DNA of 58,950 bases. It comes from Nitrospirota bacterium (GTDB taxonomy: Bacteria > Nitrospirota > Nitrospiria > SBBL01 > JAADHI01). Where the stretch lies: positions 1 through 58,950 of the forward strand of contig JAJDBW010000011.1 in the NCBI GenBank assembly GCA_029261155.1, given 5' to 3'. Shown here piece after piece: positions 17,582-27,392 of the stretch. Within the stretch, counting starts at the first letter, position 1, and every line of letters starts with the position of its first letter. Below the pieces are notes generated by a model, which saw nothing but the letters and a program-made list of their open reading frames with translations, was not told the DNA's origin and made no database searches. The translations under genes and the position numbers were made by a program.

Positions 17582-17770
17582 CGTTAAAGGGCCTCGCCTG
17601 CGGGGCGCTTGCATGATTTTGAAAATGAGGTAAGCTTTTCATAATCCCTTGCGGAAGGAAGACCTTCTTGCTGAGCGCAATATGCAGCCTGGAGCGTGCT
17701 TCTCTTTCTGGCCCGCTTCTGATTGCGGCGCCTTCGATTCTTCACGCCAAGGGAGGCATGAGGAGTGGAT

Positions 17771-18937
17771 ATGAATATAGATACTTTTTTAAAGATGGCG
17801 ATCGAACTGGGCGCTTCCGATCTACATTTAAAGGTGGGTGCGCCTCCGATGGTCCGTGTCAACGGACTGCTTCGCACCTTGGAACGGGCGCAAAAACTCA
17901 ATCAAGAAGCGGTTGTTCAATTGGCGTCTTCCGTCATGAATCCCGCCAAAAAAGCGGAGTTTAAAGAACGCCGGGAGGTCGATTTGGCCTACAGCGCCGC
18001 CGGTCTGGGGCGTTTCCGGGTGAATGTCTTTATGCAGCGCGGGACCGTCGGCGCCGTTTTTCGTGTTATTCCCGTAAAAATCTTAACCATACAAGACCTG
18101 CTGCTTCCAAAGGTCTTGGAAAAGCTTGCGCTTGAACACCGCGGTCTTATTCTTGTGACCGGAACCACCGGTAGCGGAAAATCGACGACTTTGGCGGCCA
18201 TGATCGACGTGATCAACTCGAACCGGGCAGCCAATGTTATTACGATTGAAGATCCCATCGAATTTCTTCATCGCGATAAAAAAGGCATTGTCAGCCAACG
18301 GGAAATCGGAAACGACACCGATTCTTTCGACCGTGCGCTGCGTTCCTCGCTCCGGCAGGATCCGGATGTCATCTTGGTCGGTGAGATGCGCGATTTTGAG
18401 ACCATCAGCACCGCCATCACCGCCGCCGAAACGGGCCATCTTGTTTTAAGCACCCTGCACACCCTGGATGCCACCGAAACCATCAACCGTATTGTCTCCG
18501 TCTTTCCGCCTTATCATCACGACCAGATTCGCATTCAATTGGCTTCCGTTATTCAGGGTGTGGTTTCGCAGCGTCTCATCCCTCGGACCGATCAAGAGGG
18601 GCGGGCCGCGGCCGTCGAGATTATGCTTGCGACCGATACCATTCGCGAAGCCATCATGAACGCTCAGAAGACGCGCAATATCGAAAGCATCATCGCGGCA
18701 GGAAAAAGCCAGTACGAAATGCAAAGCTTCGATCAATCGATCTACGACCACTATAGCGCCGGGCGGGTTTCTTACGACGAGGCCCTCAAATGGACCAGTA
18801 ATCCCGCCGACTTCGCCCTCAAGGTGCAAGGGGTGCAATCCACCGGCGATAGCTGGGACGCGTCGCAAAAGGGCGAGGGTCAAGACGCCATGGATGGGCA
18901 AGACGGTGAAGAGGCCTTTGAAATCGACCGTTTCTGA
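17771..18937 (+). CDS. pilT: Type IV pilus twitching-motility ATPase (PilT/PilU family)
   Basis: This hexameric ATPase depolymerises type IV pili and powers retraction. The N-terminal MNIDTFLKMAIELGASDLHLKVGAPPMVRVNG is the PilT PAS-like domain. Walker A is GTTGSGKST, the Asp box and Walker B lie in QDPDVILVGEMRDFETIS, and the His box is LSTLHT. The canonical AIRNLIRE motif is replaced by TIREAIMNAQKTRNIESI, so PilT versus PilU cannot be settled by eye. ATG 17771 has AGGAG five bases upstream; a GTG six bases earlier is also possible. The gene lies between recA and recX, as in many delta-proteobacteria, and overlaps recX by 44 bases. No other pil gene is in the window. Confidence 0.9.
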   Translation: MNIDTFLKMAIELGASDLHLKVGAPPMVRVNGLLRTLERAQKLNQEAVVQLASSVMNPAKKAEFKERREVDLAYSAAGLGRFRVNVFMQRGTVGAVFRVIPVKILTIQDLLLPKVLEKLALEHRGLILVTGTTGSGKSTTLAAMIDVINSNRAANVITIEDPIEFLHRDKKGIVSQREIGNDTDSFDRALRSSLRQDPDVILVGEMRDFETISTAITAAETGHLVLSTLHTLDATETINRIVSVFPPYHHDQIRIQLASVIQGVVSQRLIPRTDQEGRAAAVEIMLATDTIREAIMNAQKTRNIESIIAAGKSQYEMQSFDQSIYDHYSAGRVSYDEALKWTSNPADFALKVQGVQSTGDSWDASQKGEGQDAMDGQDGEEAFEIDRF

Positions 18938-19400
18938 GAGTGCCTTTCAAAAGGCAAAGCAGCAGGCCATTAAACTGCTCTCCCGCCGTGACCGCACGGC
19001 CTTCGAAATAGCTCAAAAACTCAAAGAAAAAGAATTCCCCGAGGCCATCGTTGCCGAGGTCTTAACCTATCTCAAGGAAATAGACCTACTCAACGAAAGC
19101 CGGTTTATCCGAAATTGGTCGCGCTTTCGCGTGGAGCAGCATCACTTCGGCCCCATCCGTTTGCGAAAAGAACTCTTGAGCAAAGGGCTCCCGCCGGAAG
19201 AGGTCGATCGCTTTATCGACGTCCTTTCGGAAGAATGGGACCCCGCCCGCGTCGCCGAGTTGGCCTTACTGCGGCGCTATAAAGATCTCAGCCGACTTCA
19301 AACCCCCATCGATCAACGCAAGGCCTTCGACTTCCTCCAGCGCAAAGGCCACAGCACGGATGCCATTTTAAAGGCCTTCCGGAAAAATGGCCTGCGCTGA
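18894..19400 (+). CDS. recX: Regulatory protein RecX
   Basis: RecX caps RecA filaments and damps recombinase activity. The protein is 168 residues, basic and helical, with three tandem three-helix repeats. LLSRRDRTAFEIAQKLKEKEFPEAIVAEVLTYLKE and the F-GP-x-R-L-R-KEL segment (HHFGPIRLRKELLSKGLPPEEV) are the usual conserved blocks. The start lies 44 bases inside the pilT-like gene, so its first ~15 codons are shared in another frame; a later start is possible. In related genomes alaS often follows; here alaS is 25 kb further on. Confidence 0.9.
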   Translation: MGKTVKRPLKSTVSESAFQKAKQQAIKLLSRRDRTAFEIAQKLKEKEFPEAIVAEVLTYLKEIDLLNESRFIRNWSRFRVEQHHFGPIRLRKELLSKGLPPEEVDRFIDVLSEEWDPARVAELALLRRYKDLSRLQTPIDQRKAFDFLQRKGHSTDAILKAFRKNGLR

Positions 19401-19543
19401 GCGAGGCCTTTCCTCCGAGTACGCTTTCCAATAAAAATATCTAGGTTAAAGGGTTGCTTTCCGAAGGACCAGTCTCATTAATAGGACGATGTAAAACCAA
19501 ACGCTGACTCTGTTATTCGTTCGTCCTTCTTTTTATCTTGCGA

Positions 19544-20185
19544 TTAGTTCGCACCTACGATGACCTCAATCTTTAAACTTAAACGCCCATTTTTTACAGT
19601 AATGACTGCCTCACCGGGGGCAACGGAAGTTATAAGGCCCTCAGCGTCGACCGTAACGATCTCGGGATCGGACGTTTCGTAAGTTGTACCGCTTCCTGCC
19701 CCTTCAAGGCTCCGCTCGATCCCATCGGAATACAGACCCTCAACATTGTCTACAAAGGAAAAAATTGTTGGCTGATCATCATTTACCCGCAAACCTGTCA
19801 AGGTTGCCGTTATGTTAATAAAAATGGTTATTTCCTCAGCCACAATGACTTTTCCAGATAAAGGCTTACCGCCAGCGCCTATGTTTACCTTTCTGAGGCT
19901 GCCATGTTCTAATGTCACTTGACACTCATAGGGTGGTCTTATCAAGTCTAGGCACGCATCAATAGTCTGGGGGTCGGCATTTGGTGGTGCAAAGATTATT
20001 ACAGATGTTAAATGCGGATCGTCAGGGGAAGGCTCCACCTTGATGGTAACGGTATCGCCTTCATAGAAGGTGGCCTCATTTGGTGGACTCGTAATGACAA
20101 GGGCCGATGCATCCGTGAACCAAGGCAAACTCGCGATAAGCGGTACTAGAGTGATTTGCAAGAAAAAGATCTTTGTTCTCTTCAT
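19544..20185 (-). CDS. Exported protein with C-terminal Big2-like (Ig-like) domain
   Basis: This is a 213-residue secreted protein. Met at 20185 starts a signal peptide (KRTKIFFLQITLVPLIASL, cleavage near DASA). Residues ~20-80 resemble an Ig-like strand set (ITSPPNEATFYEGDTVTIKVEPSPDD). The last ~70 residues (YETSDPEIVTVDAEGLITSVAPGEAVITVKNG) are a clear bacterial Ig-like group 2 motif, often found in surface or adhesion proteins. Two Cys flank a short loop around CLDLIRPPYEC. The function is unknown; a cell-surface or periplasmic role is likely. It is followed on its 3' side by recX, convergent, with a 143-base gap lacking an obvious terminator. Confidence 0.72.
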   Translation of the reverse strand: MKRTKIFFLQITLVPLIASLPWFTDASALVITSPPNEATFYEGDTVTIKVEPSPDDPHLTSVIIFAPPNADPQTIDACLDLIRPPYECQVTLEHGSLRKVNIGAGGKPLSGKVIVAEEITIFINITATLTGLRVNDDQPTIFSFVDNVEGLYSDGIERSLEGAGSGTTYETSDPEIVTVDAEGLITSVAPGEAVITVKNGRLSLKIEVIVGAN

Positions 20186-20322
20186 ATTAAAATCCCTCAT
20201 GGTGAAACATTAAGTCTAAAGAGGTCGCTTGATGGGGGTACCTCAAGGACAATTTTCACACGACTAATTGGATCTGATTCATCTGTTACAGTAAAATGAT
20301 CGAGCCCTCCGATTTCCCTCCT

Positions 20323-22878
20323 TTAATCTTGTTTCCCTTTCGATAAAGAAAAAATACAAGGCAGCAAATGGAGCGAGGCGATTAGGCAGATGCCGATGCC
20401 GAGGGCGGCGACGAGGCCGTATTCGCGGACGACTTCGTTTTCGGCGATGCAAAAGCTTAAAAAGGCGAAAGCGGTGGTGAGGCTGGTGGCCGTGAGGCCC
20501 GAGCCGGTTTCTTTGAGCAGCGTGCCGAGGGAATCGCCCCGGCGGAAGCGTTCCATGATATGCAGGCCGTCGTCGATGCCAATGCCCAATAAAATGGGTG
20601 TGAGCGAGAGGGTTAAAAAATTCATTTCAATCCCCAAAAATCCAACCAGGCCCAGGGTGATCCATACCGAGGCCAGTAGCGGAAGCAGCGTAATCACAAG
20701 CGATGACGCTTTCCGCAGCGAGAAGGCAAGTACGAAAATAACCCAAGCCAAGGCAATCAACCCAACTTGGATCACCTCCCGTTTGAGCAGGTGGGTGTGA
20801 CTTACCGATTGCATGCCTTCGCCCGCGAGGTATACGCCATCCAGCGCCCGCCCACCCGCCGCTTCGAAGGCCTCGGTAAATTGTTGAACCACGCCTTTCA
20901 CCCAGGGAAATTGTTTGAGATAAACATAGCTGACCGCAAGATGGGTGTCGCCGATGCTTCCCACAAAACGCCCGATCTCCGGACCGAGCCCCGCGCGTTT
21001 TAAATCGTCCAAGTGAATCATTTCCAAATTTTGCGGATCGAGGACTGCGGCAATGCGCTCCGTATAGGCGCCGCTTAAGTAAGACGATTTGAGTTGGCCT
21101 CTTTCCAATATGTTATGAAAGTCGCGCCGGAAACGCGCGCCGGAAAAAATCTCTGGGTGGTCGCGAATGGTGGCGATGTTTTTCTCCTGCTGGGCGGCCT
21201 CCGGAAGCAGACTTGAAATAGAATGAAAAAAGGCCATGCCCGCCGGTCTTCGAATGTCTCTGAGTATGGCCGCGACCTGCCGGTCTTTTTCAATCGCCTC
21301 CGCCTCGCTTTTCCCTTGGCTAATTACCAAGAGGGGTGTGAAACTCATTCCAATTTTTTCGTTTAGTGCGAGCAAGGCCTCGGCACCCTTATTGCCCCGA
21401 ACGGCCACACTCCAAGGATGGCTTTCATAGCGCACGCGCATCACGCCGAGGGTCGCGAGGATGACGAGCAAGATCCAAAAAATCAGGCCCGTTTTGGGAT
21501 AGCCTTCGCTGAGCCTTACGAAAAAACTCGTCCAGCGGCGCATTTTTTTTTGTGCTGCTGGCGGTGTTTTGCTGCGCGAGAGAAAAAAAGGAAAGAGGGT
21601 AATTGAAACGAGAAGCATTGTGACGATGCCGATAGCCGTAAGAATGCCGGTTTGGGCGATGCCGCGATATTGGCTGAAGGCCAGGGCCGAAAAAGCGGCG
21701 GCCGTGGTCAGCGCCCCGAAGAGGATTCCCCGGCCAGGCCGCACGAGGGCTTGAATGAGCGCGGCTTCGCGATGTGTTTTTCCTTCCGGTATTGTGCCGG
21801 AATGAAACCAATAGTGGGTGCCGATGTGGATGGCGAAATCGACACCCAGCCCTGCGAGCACGGCGGCGAAGAGCAGAGAAAAAAGATTGACCTCCGGATA
21901 GAGCGCCGCGCTCAGGCCTGCCGTGAGCACCAAGCCCATCAACACAGTCAACACGATGCAGAGGGCTGCGATAGGGCGCCGATAGAGGAGCATCAGCAGA
22001 ATAAAGATGGAAAGGCCTGAATATAAAACAGCCTGCCGGGCATCGCGCAGGGTGGTGTTAAAGGTCGAGGCGTAGATGTAGGGCCGGCCAATGGGGGCGA
22101 TGGTGATTTCTTCCATAAGCGATGCAAACTGCGTGTCGTTTTGGATTTCGGCGATGGCCTTGTTGATACCGCCCGTGAGGGCCCTCGCGTCTTGGACATT
22201 TTTGATGATGGCCTTCGGCTCCACCAGAATAAAAAAGCGCTGCTGGTCACGCGAGGCGAAATAGCGTTCGACAAAGGCGATCCGGTAGCCGGTCAACAAG
22301 TCGAAAAAATAGGGCTGAGCGATGGGGCGCATTTTCAATGGATCGCGATTAAAAATACGCAAGGGCCGAAGCCCTCCCTTTTCGACTTCCGGAATCATCG
22401 ATTCCATGCCCGCGCGGCCGATGCGCTCCGAAAAAAGCGTCAAGTCCTCGGGTCTAAGATAAAGGAGAAAGCGTTTTCGAAGATCTGAATCGATATAGTC
22501 GTCGAGCTGCGATTCCAGGCGATGCCGAACACGGAGCACCGCATCGATTTTACTCAAACGCTCGGCGAGCGCGTCGATAAGCGGGGAAATCCGATCAACG
22601 GGCATGCGTTCTTGGGCACTCAGTACAATGACCGTCGGGGCTTTTCCGCCGAAGTGCGCCGTTGCGGCCTGGTGCAGGTTTTCCAAGGCCAAGGCCTCTT
22701 CCGACAAAGGGCGATGAGGGAGAAAATCTTTGGCATCCAAACTCAGTTGAATGCGCGAGAGGGAAAGCAGCGCCAAGACAAGCAGCGCAATAAAAGCAAA
22801 GATCCACTGAAGGGAATGCCGAAACAAGGAGCGCACAATTCGGCGGAGAAGGGTTTCGATTAAACCTGGGTTTGGCAT
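20323..22878 (-). CDS. MMPL/RND-superfamily membrane transporter (HpnN-like)
   Basis: This 851-residue inner-membrane protein has the duplicated RND layout. There is one N-terminal helix (WIFAFIALLVLALLSLSRI), a large periplasmic loop, five helices around residues 270-420, a second lone helix near 450, a second periplasmic loop, and five helices near 690-845. GLGVDFAIHIGTHY and GIGIDDGLHIMERF are the paired helix-4 motifs with the proton-relay Asp residues. Such proteins export lipids or hydrophobic molecules; HpnN homologues move hopanoids and MmpL proteins move lipids. No hopanoid or partner periplasmic gene is adjacent, so the cargo is unknown. Confidence 0.88.
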   Translation of the reverse strand: MPNPGLIETLLRRIVRSLFRHSLQWIFAFIALLVLALLSLSRIQLSLDAKDFLPHRPLSEEALALENLHQAATAHFGGKAPTVIVLSAQERMPVDRISPLIDALAERLSKIDAVLRVRHRLESQLDDYIDSDLRKRFLLYLRPEDLTLFSERIGRAGMESMIPEVEKGGLRPLRIFNRDPLKMRPIAQPYFFDLLTGYRIAFVERYFASRDQQRFFILVEPKAIIKNVQDARALTGGINKAIAEIQNDTQFASLMEEITIAPIGRPYIYASTFNTTLRDARQAVLYSGLSIFILLMLLYRRPIAALCIVLTVLMGLVLTAGLSAALYPEVNLFSLLFAAVLAGLGVDFAIHIGTHYWFHSGTIPEGKTHREAALIQALVRPGRGILFGALTTAAAFSALAFSQYRGIAQTGILTAIGIVTMLLVSITLFPFFLSRSKTPPAAQKKMRRWTSFFVRLSEGYPKTGLIFWILLVILATLGVMRVRYESHPWSVAVRGNKGAEALLALNEKIGMSFTPLLVISQGKSEAEAIEKDRQVAAILRDIRRPAGMAFFHSISSLLPEAAQQEKNIATIRDHPEIFSGARFRRDFHNILERGQLKSSYLSGAYTERIAAVLDPQNLEMIHLDDLKRAGLGPEIGRFVGSIGDTHLAVSYVYLKQFPWVKGVVQQFTEAFEAAGGRALDGVYLAGEGMQSVSHTHLLKREVIQVGLIALAWVIFVLAFSLRKASSLVITLLPLLASVWITLGLVGFLGIEMNFLTLSLTPILLGIGIDDGLHIMERFRRGDSLGTLLKETGSGLTATSLTTAFAFLSFCIAENEVVREYGLVAALGIGICLIASLHLLPCIFSLSKGKQD

Positions 22879-22972
22879 CGGCTTAGTCGCCGGAAAACCG
22901 AAACGCGGTCCGGAATTTTCGTTTTATTCGAGGCAATTTGGGCTCCAAAATCGGATTCGTTCTCGAACTCTT

Positions 22973-23000
22973 ATTATAGGAAAACGCGGGAAACAAGCAA
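22973..23000 (-). promoter_or_regulatory. Candidate promoter for the MMPL gene
   Basis: A perfect TATAAT (22978-22973, minus strand) is preceded after 16 bases by TTGCTT (23000-22995). The -35 box is weak. Confidence 0.4.
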
Positions 23001-23052
23001 GGACCGCACTCCATCGACTAAAATGACGACCTTAGCCACTAGATGTTGGGTC

Positions 23053-23081
23053 TTGACAAGTTGTGGATAACTCGGTTAAAA
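23053..23081 (+). promoter_or_regulatory. Candidate promoter containing a DnaA-box-like 9-mer
   Basis: TTGACA (23053-23058) is followed after 17 bases by a weak TTAAAA (23076-23081). TGTGGATAA, the complement of the consensus DnaA box, occupies 23062-23070 inside the spacer. The lipoprotein start is ~75 bases downstream. Confidence 0.35.
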
Positions 23082-23155
23082 ATAGGGTCACTTTGCCCTA
23101 TATATTAAGAACTATTGTAAGTATTCTATTAGCCCTGTCGAGAAAGGACCACAAG

Positions 23156-24676
23156 ATGAATCGATTCACTCCAAAAATAAACCCAAGGAAAGGTGTTTTT
23201 TCCTCCCATGCAATTCGGTTTTTATTTGTTTTTAGTCTTGCAATGGTAAGCGGCTGCACCAGCACCGACGACGTGGTCAATAGCGTCGGTGGTGCTGGAC
23301 TTCCCACGCCGCAAGAGGCCTCGGGGGCGGCGACCAGCAATGTCACCGGCAAGGCCACCAACGCCATCGGCGCAGTAGGTAAATCGGGCGCAAGTACGGC
23401 GGTCACCAATTCCGTGCTTCGGATGCTCGGTGGAACGCCCGTAAGCGGCGACGATCCCACGGGGCCGGTCGAGGCGCAAATTAATAATTCCTTCGGCCTG
23501 CTTTTTAGCGGCGATCCCGTGGTCGATGGAAGCAAGATCACCTTTAATCCGGACGAAAATCTATTGTGCGCCGATTCTTTGTTTTTGACCTTGTTTGACG
23601 ATGCAAAAGTGAGTCACGATTTTACGACCTCGGTCACTTGTCCTCTCTTCTACAGTCATTTGACCCTCGATTTGGGCGTGAGCAGCTTGACCGAAGGCAC
23701 GATCGATTTTAAATACGGGAGCGACATCTTTACCAGCATCAGCTACGACGACGATCCGAACGATAAATTCCTCATTAACCGGATCAATCTGGCCAATTAT
23801 AAATCGATCTTCACCTTTATGAACGCCCAAGGTTTCTTCGCCGTCGATCCTCAATTTCCGGATACCTTCGATGGCGTTGTCGGCGTCGAGGTCAAGGACT
23901 TAGGCGGCGGCGACCATGCGCAGGTCCGGTTTTTTATCGAGCAAGACCTCAATATCTTCGATGCGGCCCTTGGCGAGGAGTTGTTTATCGGCGCTTCCCC
24001 GAACCTGCTCGACATTACGGCCAATGCCAACACCGGCGATTTTGCCTTCGGGACGGACTTGGCGGCGGGCAATCTCGGTTACAATGAGGAAGATACAGGC
24101 AACAACTATCCGGTCAAAGTCGATTGGGATACTTGGTCCGGGAACTATCAATTGGATGCATCCGACAAAAACATCATCAACGGATTTACCACACCCATTA
24201 ACATCAGGCAGAACATTGAGGATAGCCTCAGTCCGAATCTGGATTGGGAGCTGAAGCTCGGACAATACGATTGGAAATTAAATGGATCGTTGAATACGAT
24301 CACTTTTAACCAGCCATATGACACAACTTTCAAGAGTAATGATGTTTTGAATGTATTTAATAATGGGGAAGTTGGCGATCTTGCTGTGAGTAAGATTCAG
24401 GGGACGGAGTTGCAGTATGTAACGGAAGATCTGTCTGGCAATCCGTCACTTACGAATGACTTTGGCCAAACCCGATGGCGGGTGAAGGCGGGCTCTGTTG
24501 GACTCTCTGGCAGCGGTGCCTATGCTGATCTCAACGACGAGTTCTGGGGCGGAACGATCTCGCCGGGTGACACCGACGGATCCCTGGGTCCTCTTAGGGA
24601 TTCCTTTACTTTCGATCAAGATAACCCGAATAGCAATAGTTTCTCGATTCCCATTCAGAGAACCTATACCTTTTAA
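23156..24676 (+). CDS. Large lipoprotein of unknown function
   Basis: Met at 23156 has AAAGGA upstream and starts a lipoprotein signal: basic N-terminus, FLFVFSLAM, then VSGC with Cys34 as the lipidation site. The ORF extends 31 codons further upstream, but those codons overlap the promoter. Residues ~35-110 are a Gly/Ala/Ser/Thr-rich linker. The rest (~110-506) is rich in Asp, Asn, Phe and aromatic beta-strand patterns with several D-x-D-x-N/D turns. Two Cys (LLCADSLF and SVTCPLFY) could pair. I recognise no family. It has its own terminator, so is probably a single-gene unit. Confidence 0.75.
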   Translation: MNRFTPKINPRKGVFSSHAIRFLFVFSLAMVSGCTSTDDVVNSVGGAGLPTPQEASGAATSNVTGKATNAIGAVGKSGASTAVTNSVLRMLGGTPVSGDDPTGPVEAQINNSFGLLFSGDPVVDGSKITFNPDENLLCADSLFLTLFDDAKVSHDFTTSVTCPLFYSHLTLDLGVSSLTEGTIDFKYGSDIFTSISYDDDPNDKFLINRINLANYKSIFTFMNAQGFFAVDPQFPDTFDGVVGVEVKDLGGGDHAQVRFFIEQDLNIFDAALGEELFIGASPNLLDITANANTGDFAFGTDLAAGNLGYNEEDTGNNYPVKVDWDTWSGNYQLDASDKNIINGFTTPINIRQNIEDSLSPNLDWELKLGQYDWKLNGSLNTITFNQPYDTTFKSNDVLNVFNNGEVGDLAVSKIQGTELQYVTEDLSGNPSLTNDFGQTRWRVKAGSVGLSGSGAYADLNDEFWGGTISPGDTDGSLGPLRDSFTFDQDNPNSNSFSIPIQRTYTF

Positions 24677-24692
24677 TCGTGTTCGTTGCCTT

Positions 24693-24725
24693 AAAAAGGG
24701 CGGCCATACGGCCGCCCTTTTTTTT
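24693..24725 (+). terminator. Rho-independent terminator of the lipoprotein gene
   Basis: GGGCGGCC (24698-24705) pairs with GGCCGCCC (24710-24717) around a four-base loop, extended by A5/T5, and is followed by T8. The stop codon is about 20 bases upstream. Confidence 0.93.
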
Positions 24726-24726
24726 G

Positions 24727-24815
24727 TCCCCCTTTAACAAAGGGGGATCGAGGGGGATTTATCTCGGAGGGCGTGCAAAGGCAAATCCCCCTAGCCCCCT
24801 TTGCTAAAGAGGGGA
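24727..24815. repeat. Palindromic intergenic repeat (MITE/REP-like)
   Basis: The left arm (24727-24760) and right arm (24783-24815) are imperfect inverted repeats of ~33 bases. They have the pattern C5-TTTA-[AG]-CAAA-G5, a short spacer, then AGGGGGATTT, around a 22-base centre. Each arm also contains its own small hairpin (CCCCC...GGGGG). It fills the gap between the convergent lipoprotein and phoU genes and could also terminate phoU transcripts. No coding sequence is seen. Similar C-run/G-run palindromes recur in many environmental bacterial genomes, so other copies are expected elsewhere in this genome. Confidence 0.75.
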
Positions 24816-24857
24816 TAAACCCAAGCAAGTTACATGGCCTTGTGAAAGAAAAAAGTC

Positions 24858-25523
24858 TTAAGGTTTTTTGACTTTGGTGTGGCGGATGATTTTACCTTCG
24901 ACGAGGTAGACGACCATTTCGGCGATGTTGGTGGCGTGGTCGCCGATGCGCTCGATGTATTTTGAAATAAAGCTAATGCGGATGGCCCGCGTGATGGTGC
25001 TGCTGTCTTCCACCATGTAGGAGACGAGTTCCCGAAAAATCTGTTCCGTGAGTTTGTCGATGAAGACATCGTCGGCGCAAACCTTGCGGGCCAACACGGC
25101 ATCTTGGTTCACAAAGGCGTCGAGGGTTTCGCGCACCATTTTTTGCGCCGCCTCTGCCATGCGGGGGATGTCGATATAGGGCTTTAACAAGGGTTCTTGC
25201 GAGAGTTCAATGGAGCGCTCACAGATGTCTTCCGACAAATCACTCATGCGCTCGAGGTCGGTCGTAATCTTCATCGCCGTGGTGATAAAGCGTAGGTCCT
25301 TGGCCGCCGGTTGAAACAAGGCGAGCAGACGAATACACTCCTCGTCAATCGCCACGTCCATGGCGTTGACCAAGTGATCGTTCTGGATCGTTTGTTCGGC
25401 CAGGGTGAGGTCGGTCTCCACCAGGCACTTGATCGAATTCGAAATTTGGGTTTCAACCAAGGCACCCATCTTCAGTATTTTTTCCTTGAGGGCGATCAGT
25501 TCTTCTTGTAAATGTACGGCCAT
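24858..25523 (-). CDS. phoU: Phosphate-signalling protein PhoU
   Basis: PhoU links the Pst transporter to the PhoR kinase and represses the Pho regulon when phosphate is sufficient. The protein is 221 residues, all-helical, with two PhoU repeats. Each repeat carries an acidic metal-binding pattern: DLERMSDLSEDICERSIEL in the first and KYIERIGDHATNIAEMVVYL in the second. It is the last gene of the pst operon, 94 bases after pstB. No phoB or phoR is in the window. Confidence 0.95.
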   Translation of the reverse strand: MAVHLQEELIALKEKILKMGALVETQISNSIKCLVETDLTLAEQTIQNDHLVNAMDVAIDEECIRLLALFQPAAKDLRFITTAMKITTDLERMSDLSEDICERSIELSQEPLLKPYIDIPRMAEAAQKMVRETLDAFVNQDAVLARKVCADDVFIDKLTEQIFRELVSYMVEDSSTITRAIRISFISKYIERIGDHATNIAEMVVYLVEGKIIRHTKVKKP

Positions 25524-25617
25524 TCCTTCTCCATTCTACTAAGATTTATTTCTTATCGATCCCGCGCCCTGATTTGGATCGGCTCAACACGGTCAAAGCC
25601 ACTTGTCTTGCGCGGGT

Positions 25618-26427
25618 CTATCCAAAACGGCCCGTAATGTAGTCTTCCGTCCGCCGGTCGCCGGGGTTGGTGAAAATTTTAGAGGTCTCGTCGAATTCGA
25701 TGAGTTCGCCCAAGAGGAAGTAGGCCGTCGAGCCCGAAACCCGCGCGGCCTGCTGCATGTTGTGCGTGACCATGACGATGGTATAACTTTTCACCAGTTC
25801 CCGCAAGAGTTCCTCAATGCGTCCGGTGGCGATAGGGTCGATGGCCGAAGTCGGCTCGTCCAGCAGCAAGACTTCCGGTTCGACGGCCAGCGCCCGCGCG
25901 ATGCACAGGCGTTGTTGCTGCCCGCCCGAGAGGGCCAGGGCCGGGTGGGCAAGGCGGTCTTTCACTTCGTCCCAAATCGCGGCTTTTTTCAAACTCATTT
26001 CGACAATGTTATCGAGGAGGTCTCTCTTTTTAATGCCCTGAATCCGGAGCCCGTAGGCGACGTTTTCATAGATGCTCTTGGGAAAGGGGTTGGGCTTTTG
26101 GAAGACCATGCCGATGCGTTGGCGCACATCGATGACATCGACATTTTTATCGTAGATGTTTTGTCCATCGAAAATAATTTCACCTTCGATCCGAAAATTG
26201 GGCAAGAGTTCATTCATTCGGTTTAGGCAGCGAAGGAAGGTGCTTTTCCCACAACCCGAGGGCCCGATAATTGCTGTGACCGAGTGCGTTGGAATGTCGA
26301 CCTTGATTTTTTTGAGCGCCTGCTTCTCGCCGTAGTAGACGTTGAGATCTTCCACCTTGAAGGCAATGTCCTTCTCCATCGCATGGGTCGGATCGGCGCT
26401 TAGGGCTTTCGTTTTATCCGGAGTCAT
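25618..26427 (-). CDS. pstB: Phosphate ABC transporter ATP-binding protein
   Basis: This is the cytoplasmic ATPase of the high-affinity phosphate importer. Walker A is GPSGCGKST, the Q-loop lies in [21 protein letters not shown], the ABC signature is LSGGQQQRL, Walker B is [13 protein letters not shown], and the switch His is in [10 protein letters not shown]. The ORF starts at a GTG (26454), but Met at 26427 has GCGAGGAT at correct spacing and is a better start. It follows pstA and precedes phoU. Confidence 0.96.
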   Translation of the reverse strand: MTPDKTKALSADPTHAMEKDIAFKVEDLNVYYGEKQALKKIKVDIPTHSVTAIIGPSGCGKSTFLRCLNRMNELLPNFRIEGEIIFDGQNIYDKNVDVIDVRQRIGMVFQKPNPFPKSIYENVAYGLRIQGIKKRDLLDNIVEMSLKKAAIWDEVKDRLAHPALALSGGQQQRLCIARALAVEPEVLLLDEPTSAIDPIATGRIEELLRELVKSYTIVMVTHNMQQAARVSGSTAYFLLGELIEFDETSKIFTNPGDRRTEDYITGRFG

Positions 26428-26475
26428 TTCATCCTCGCCTGTAAAACGGAACACTATAAAGGGTTCGATGCGTTT

Positions 26476-27390
26476 TTACCAGCGCACTTTTTTTTGCGAG
26501 CGATGCCGCAGGTACACCGCGATACCGTTCATCACAAAGGTAATGAAGAGCAAGACAATAATCGCCGCCGCCGCGTTGATGGCGAATCCCTTTTGCGGAC
26601 GGGAGACCCAATTGAAGATCTGGATGGGCAAGACGGAAAAGGGATCCATTAAACCGTCTAAGTTGAAAAAAGGAAATTCGGAGCCGATGGGATTTTTTGG
26701 TAAAAAGGCAACATAGGTTAATGCGCCGATCGTTATGAGCGGGGCGGTTTCACCGAGGGCGCGGGAGATTGCGAGGATCGCGCCGGTTAAAATGCCCGGC
26801 ATCGCGGCGGGGAGCACCTGATTGCGTATCGTCTGCCACTTGCTTGCGCCCAGGGCATAGGAGGCCTCGCGGATGGAGGAGGGCACGGTGCGGAGTGATT
26901 CGCGCGAGGAGAGGATGACAATCGGGAGCACCAGCAAGGCCAGGGTCATCCCGCCGGCCAAGATGCTTCGTTCCAAATCCATCCAGCGGACGAAAATGCC
27001 GAGTCCCAACAATCCATAAATAATCGAGGGTACGCCGGCGAGGTTGGCGATGTTAATCTCGATCAAATCGGTGAGCCAGTTTTTTCGGGCATATTCTTCA
27101 AGATAGGTCGCCGCCGCGACGCCAATGGGAAAGGCCATGGCCGCGGTGAGGACAGCGATCCAAAGCGTGCCGACCCAGGCGGCATAGATGCCAGCGCGTT
27201 CCGGTCGTCGCGAAGGGAAGTGGGTGAGAAAATCAAAGTCGAGTCGGGCAAAGCCGTCCATAAAGACATCGACGAGCAAAGCCAAAAGCACCACCACGCC
27301 AAGCGTGGTTACGCTCAATCCCAGCAGGCTGAAAAGGCGGTCACGCCATTGATTCCATTTCCGTGTTCTCATTGCTTGCCGATTTTGCAT
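26476..27390 (-). CDS. pstA: Phosphate ABC transporter permease PstA
   Basis: One of the two membrane subunits of the phosphate importer. It has about six hydrophobic helices. The cytoplasmic EAA-type loop is in [41 protein letters not shown], which contacts Pst[17 protein letters not shown] near the first third and the C-terminal [12 protein letters not shown] are typical of PstA. It starts two bases after the pstC stop and precedes pstB, consistent with one transcript. Confidence 0.95.
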   Translation of the reverse strand: MQNRQAMRTRKWNQWRDRLFSLLGLSVTTLGVVVLLALLVDVFMDGFARLDFDFLTHFPSRRPERAGIYAAWVGTLWIAVLTAAMAFPIGVAAATYLEEYARKNWLTDLIEINIANLAGVPSIIYGLLGLGIFVRWMDLERSILAGGMTLALLVLPIVILSSRESLRTVPSSIREASYALGASKWQTIRNQVLPAAMPGILTGAILAISRALGETAPLITIGALTYVAFLPKNPIGSEFPFFNLDGLMDPFSVLPIQIFNWVSRPQKGFAINAAAAIIVLLFITFVMNGIAVYLRHRSQKKVRW

Positions 27391-27392
27391 GC

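Noticed and set aside
23041-23075. DnaA boxes as part of a replication origin
   Set aside because: Single boxes are scattered; there is no cluster, AT-rich unwinding region or dnaA/dnaN neighbour.
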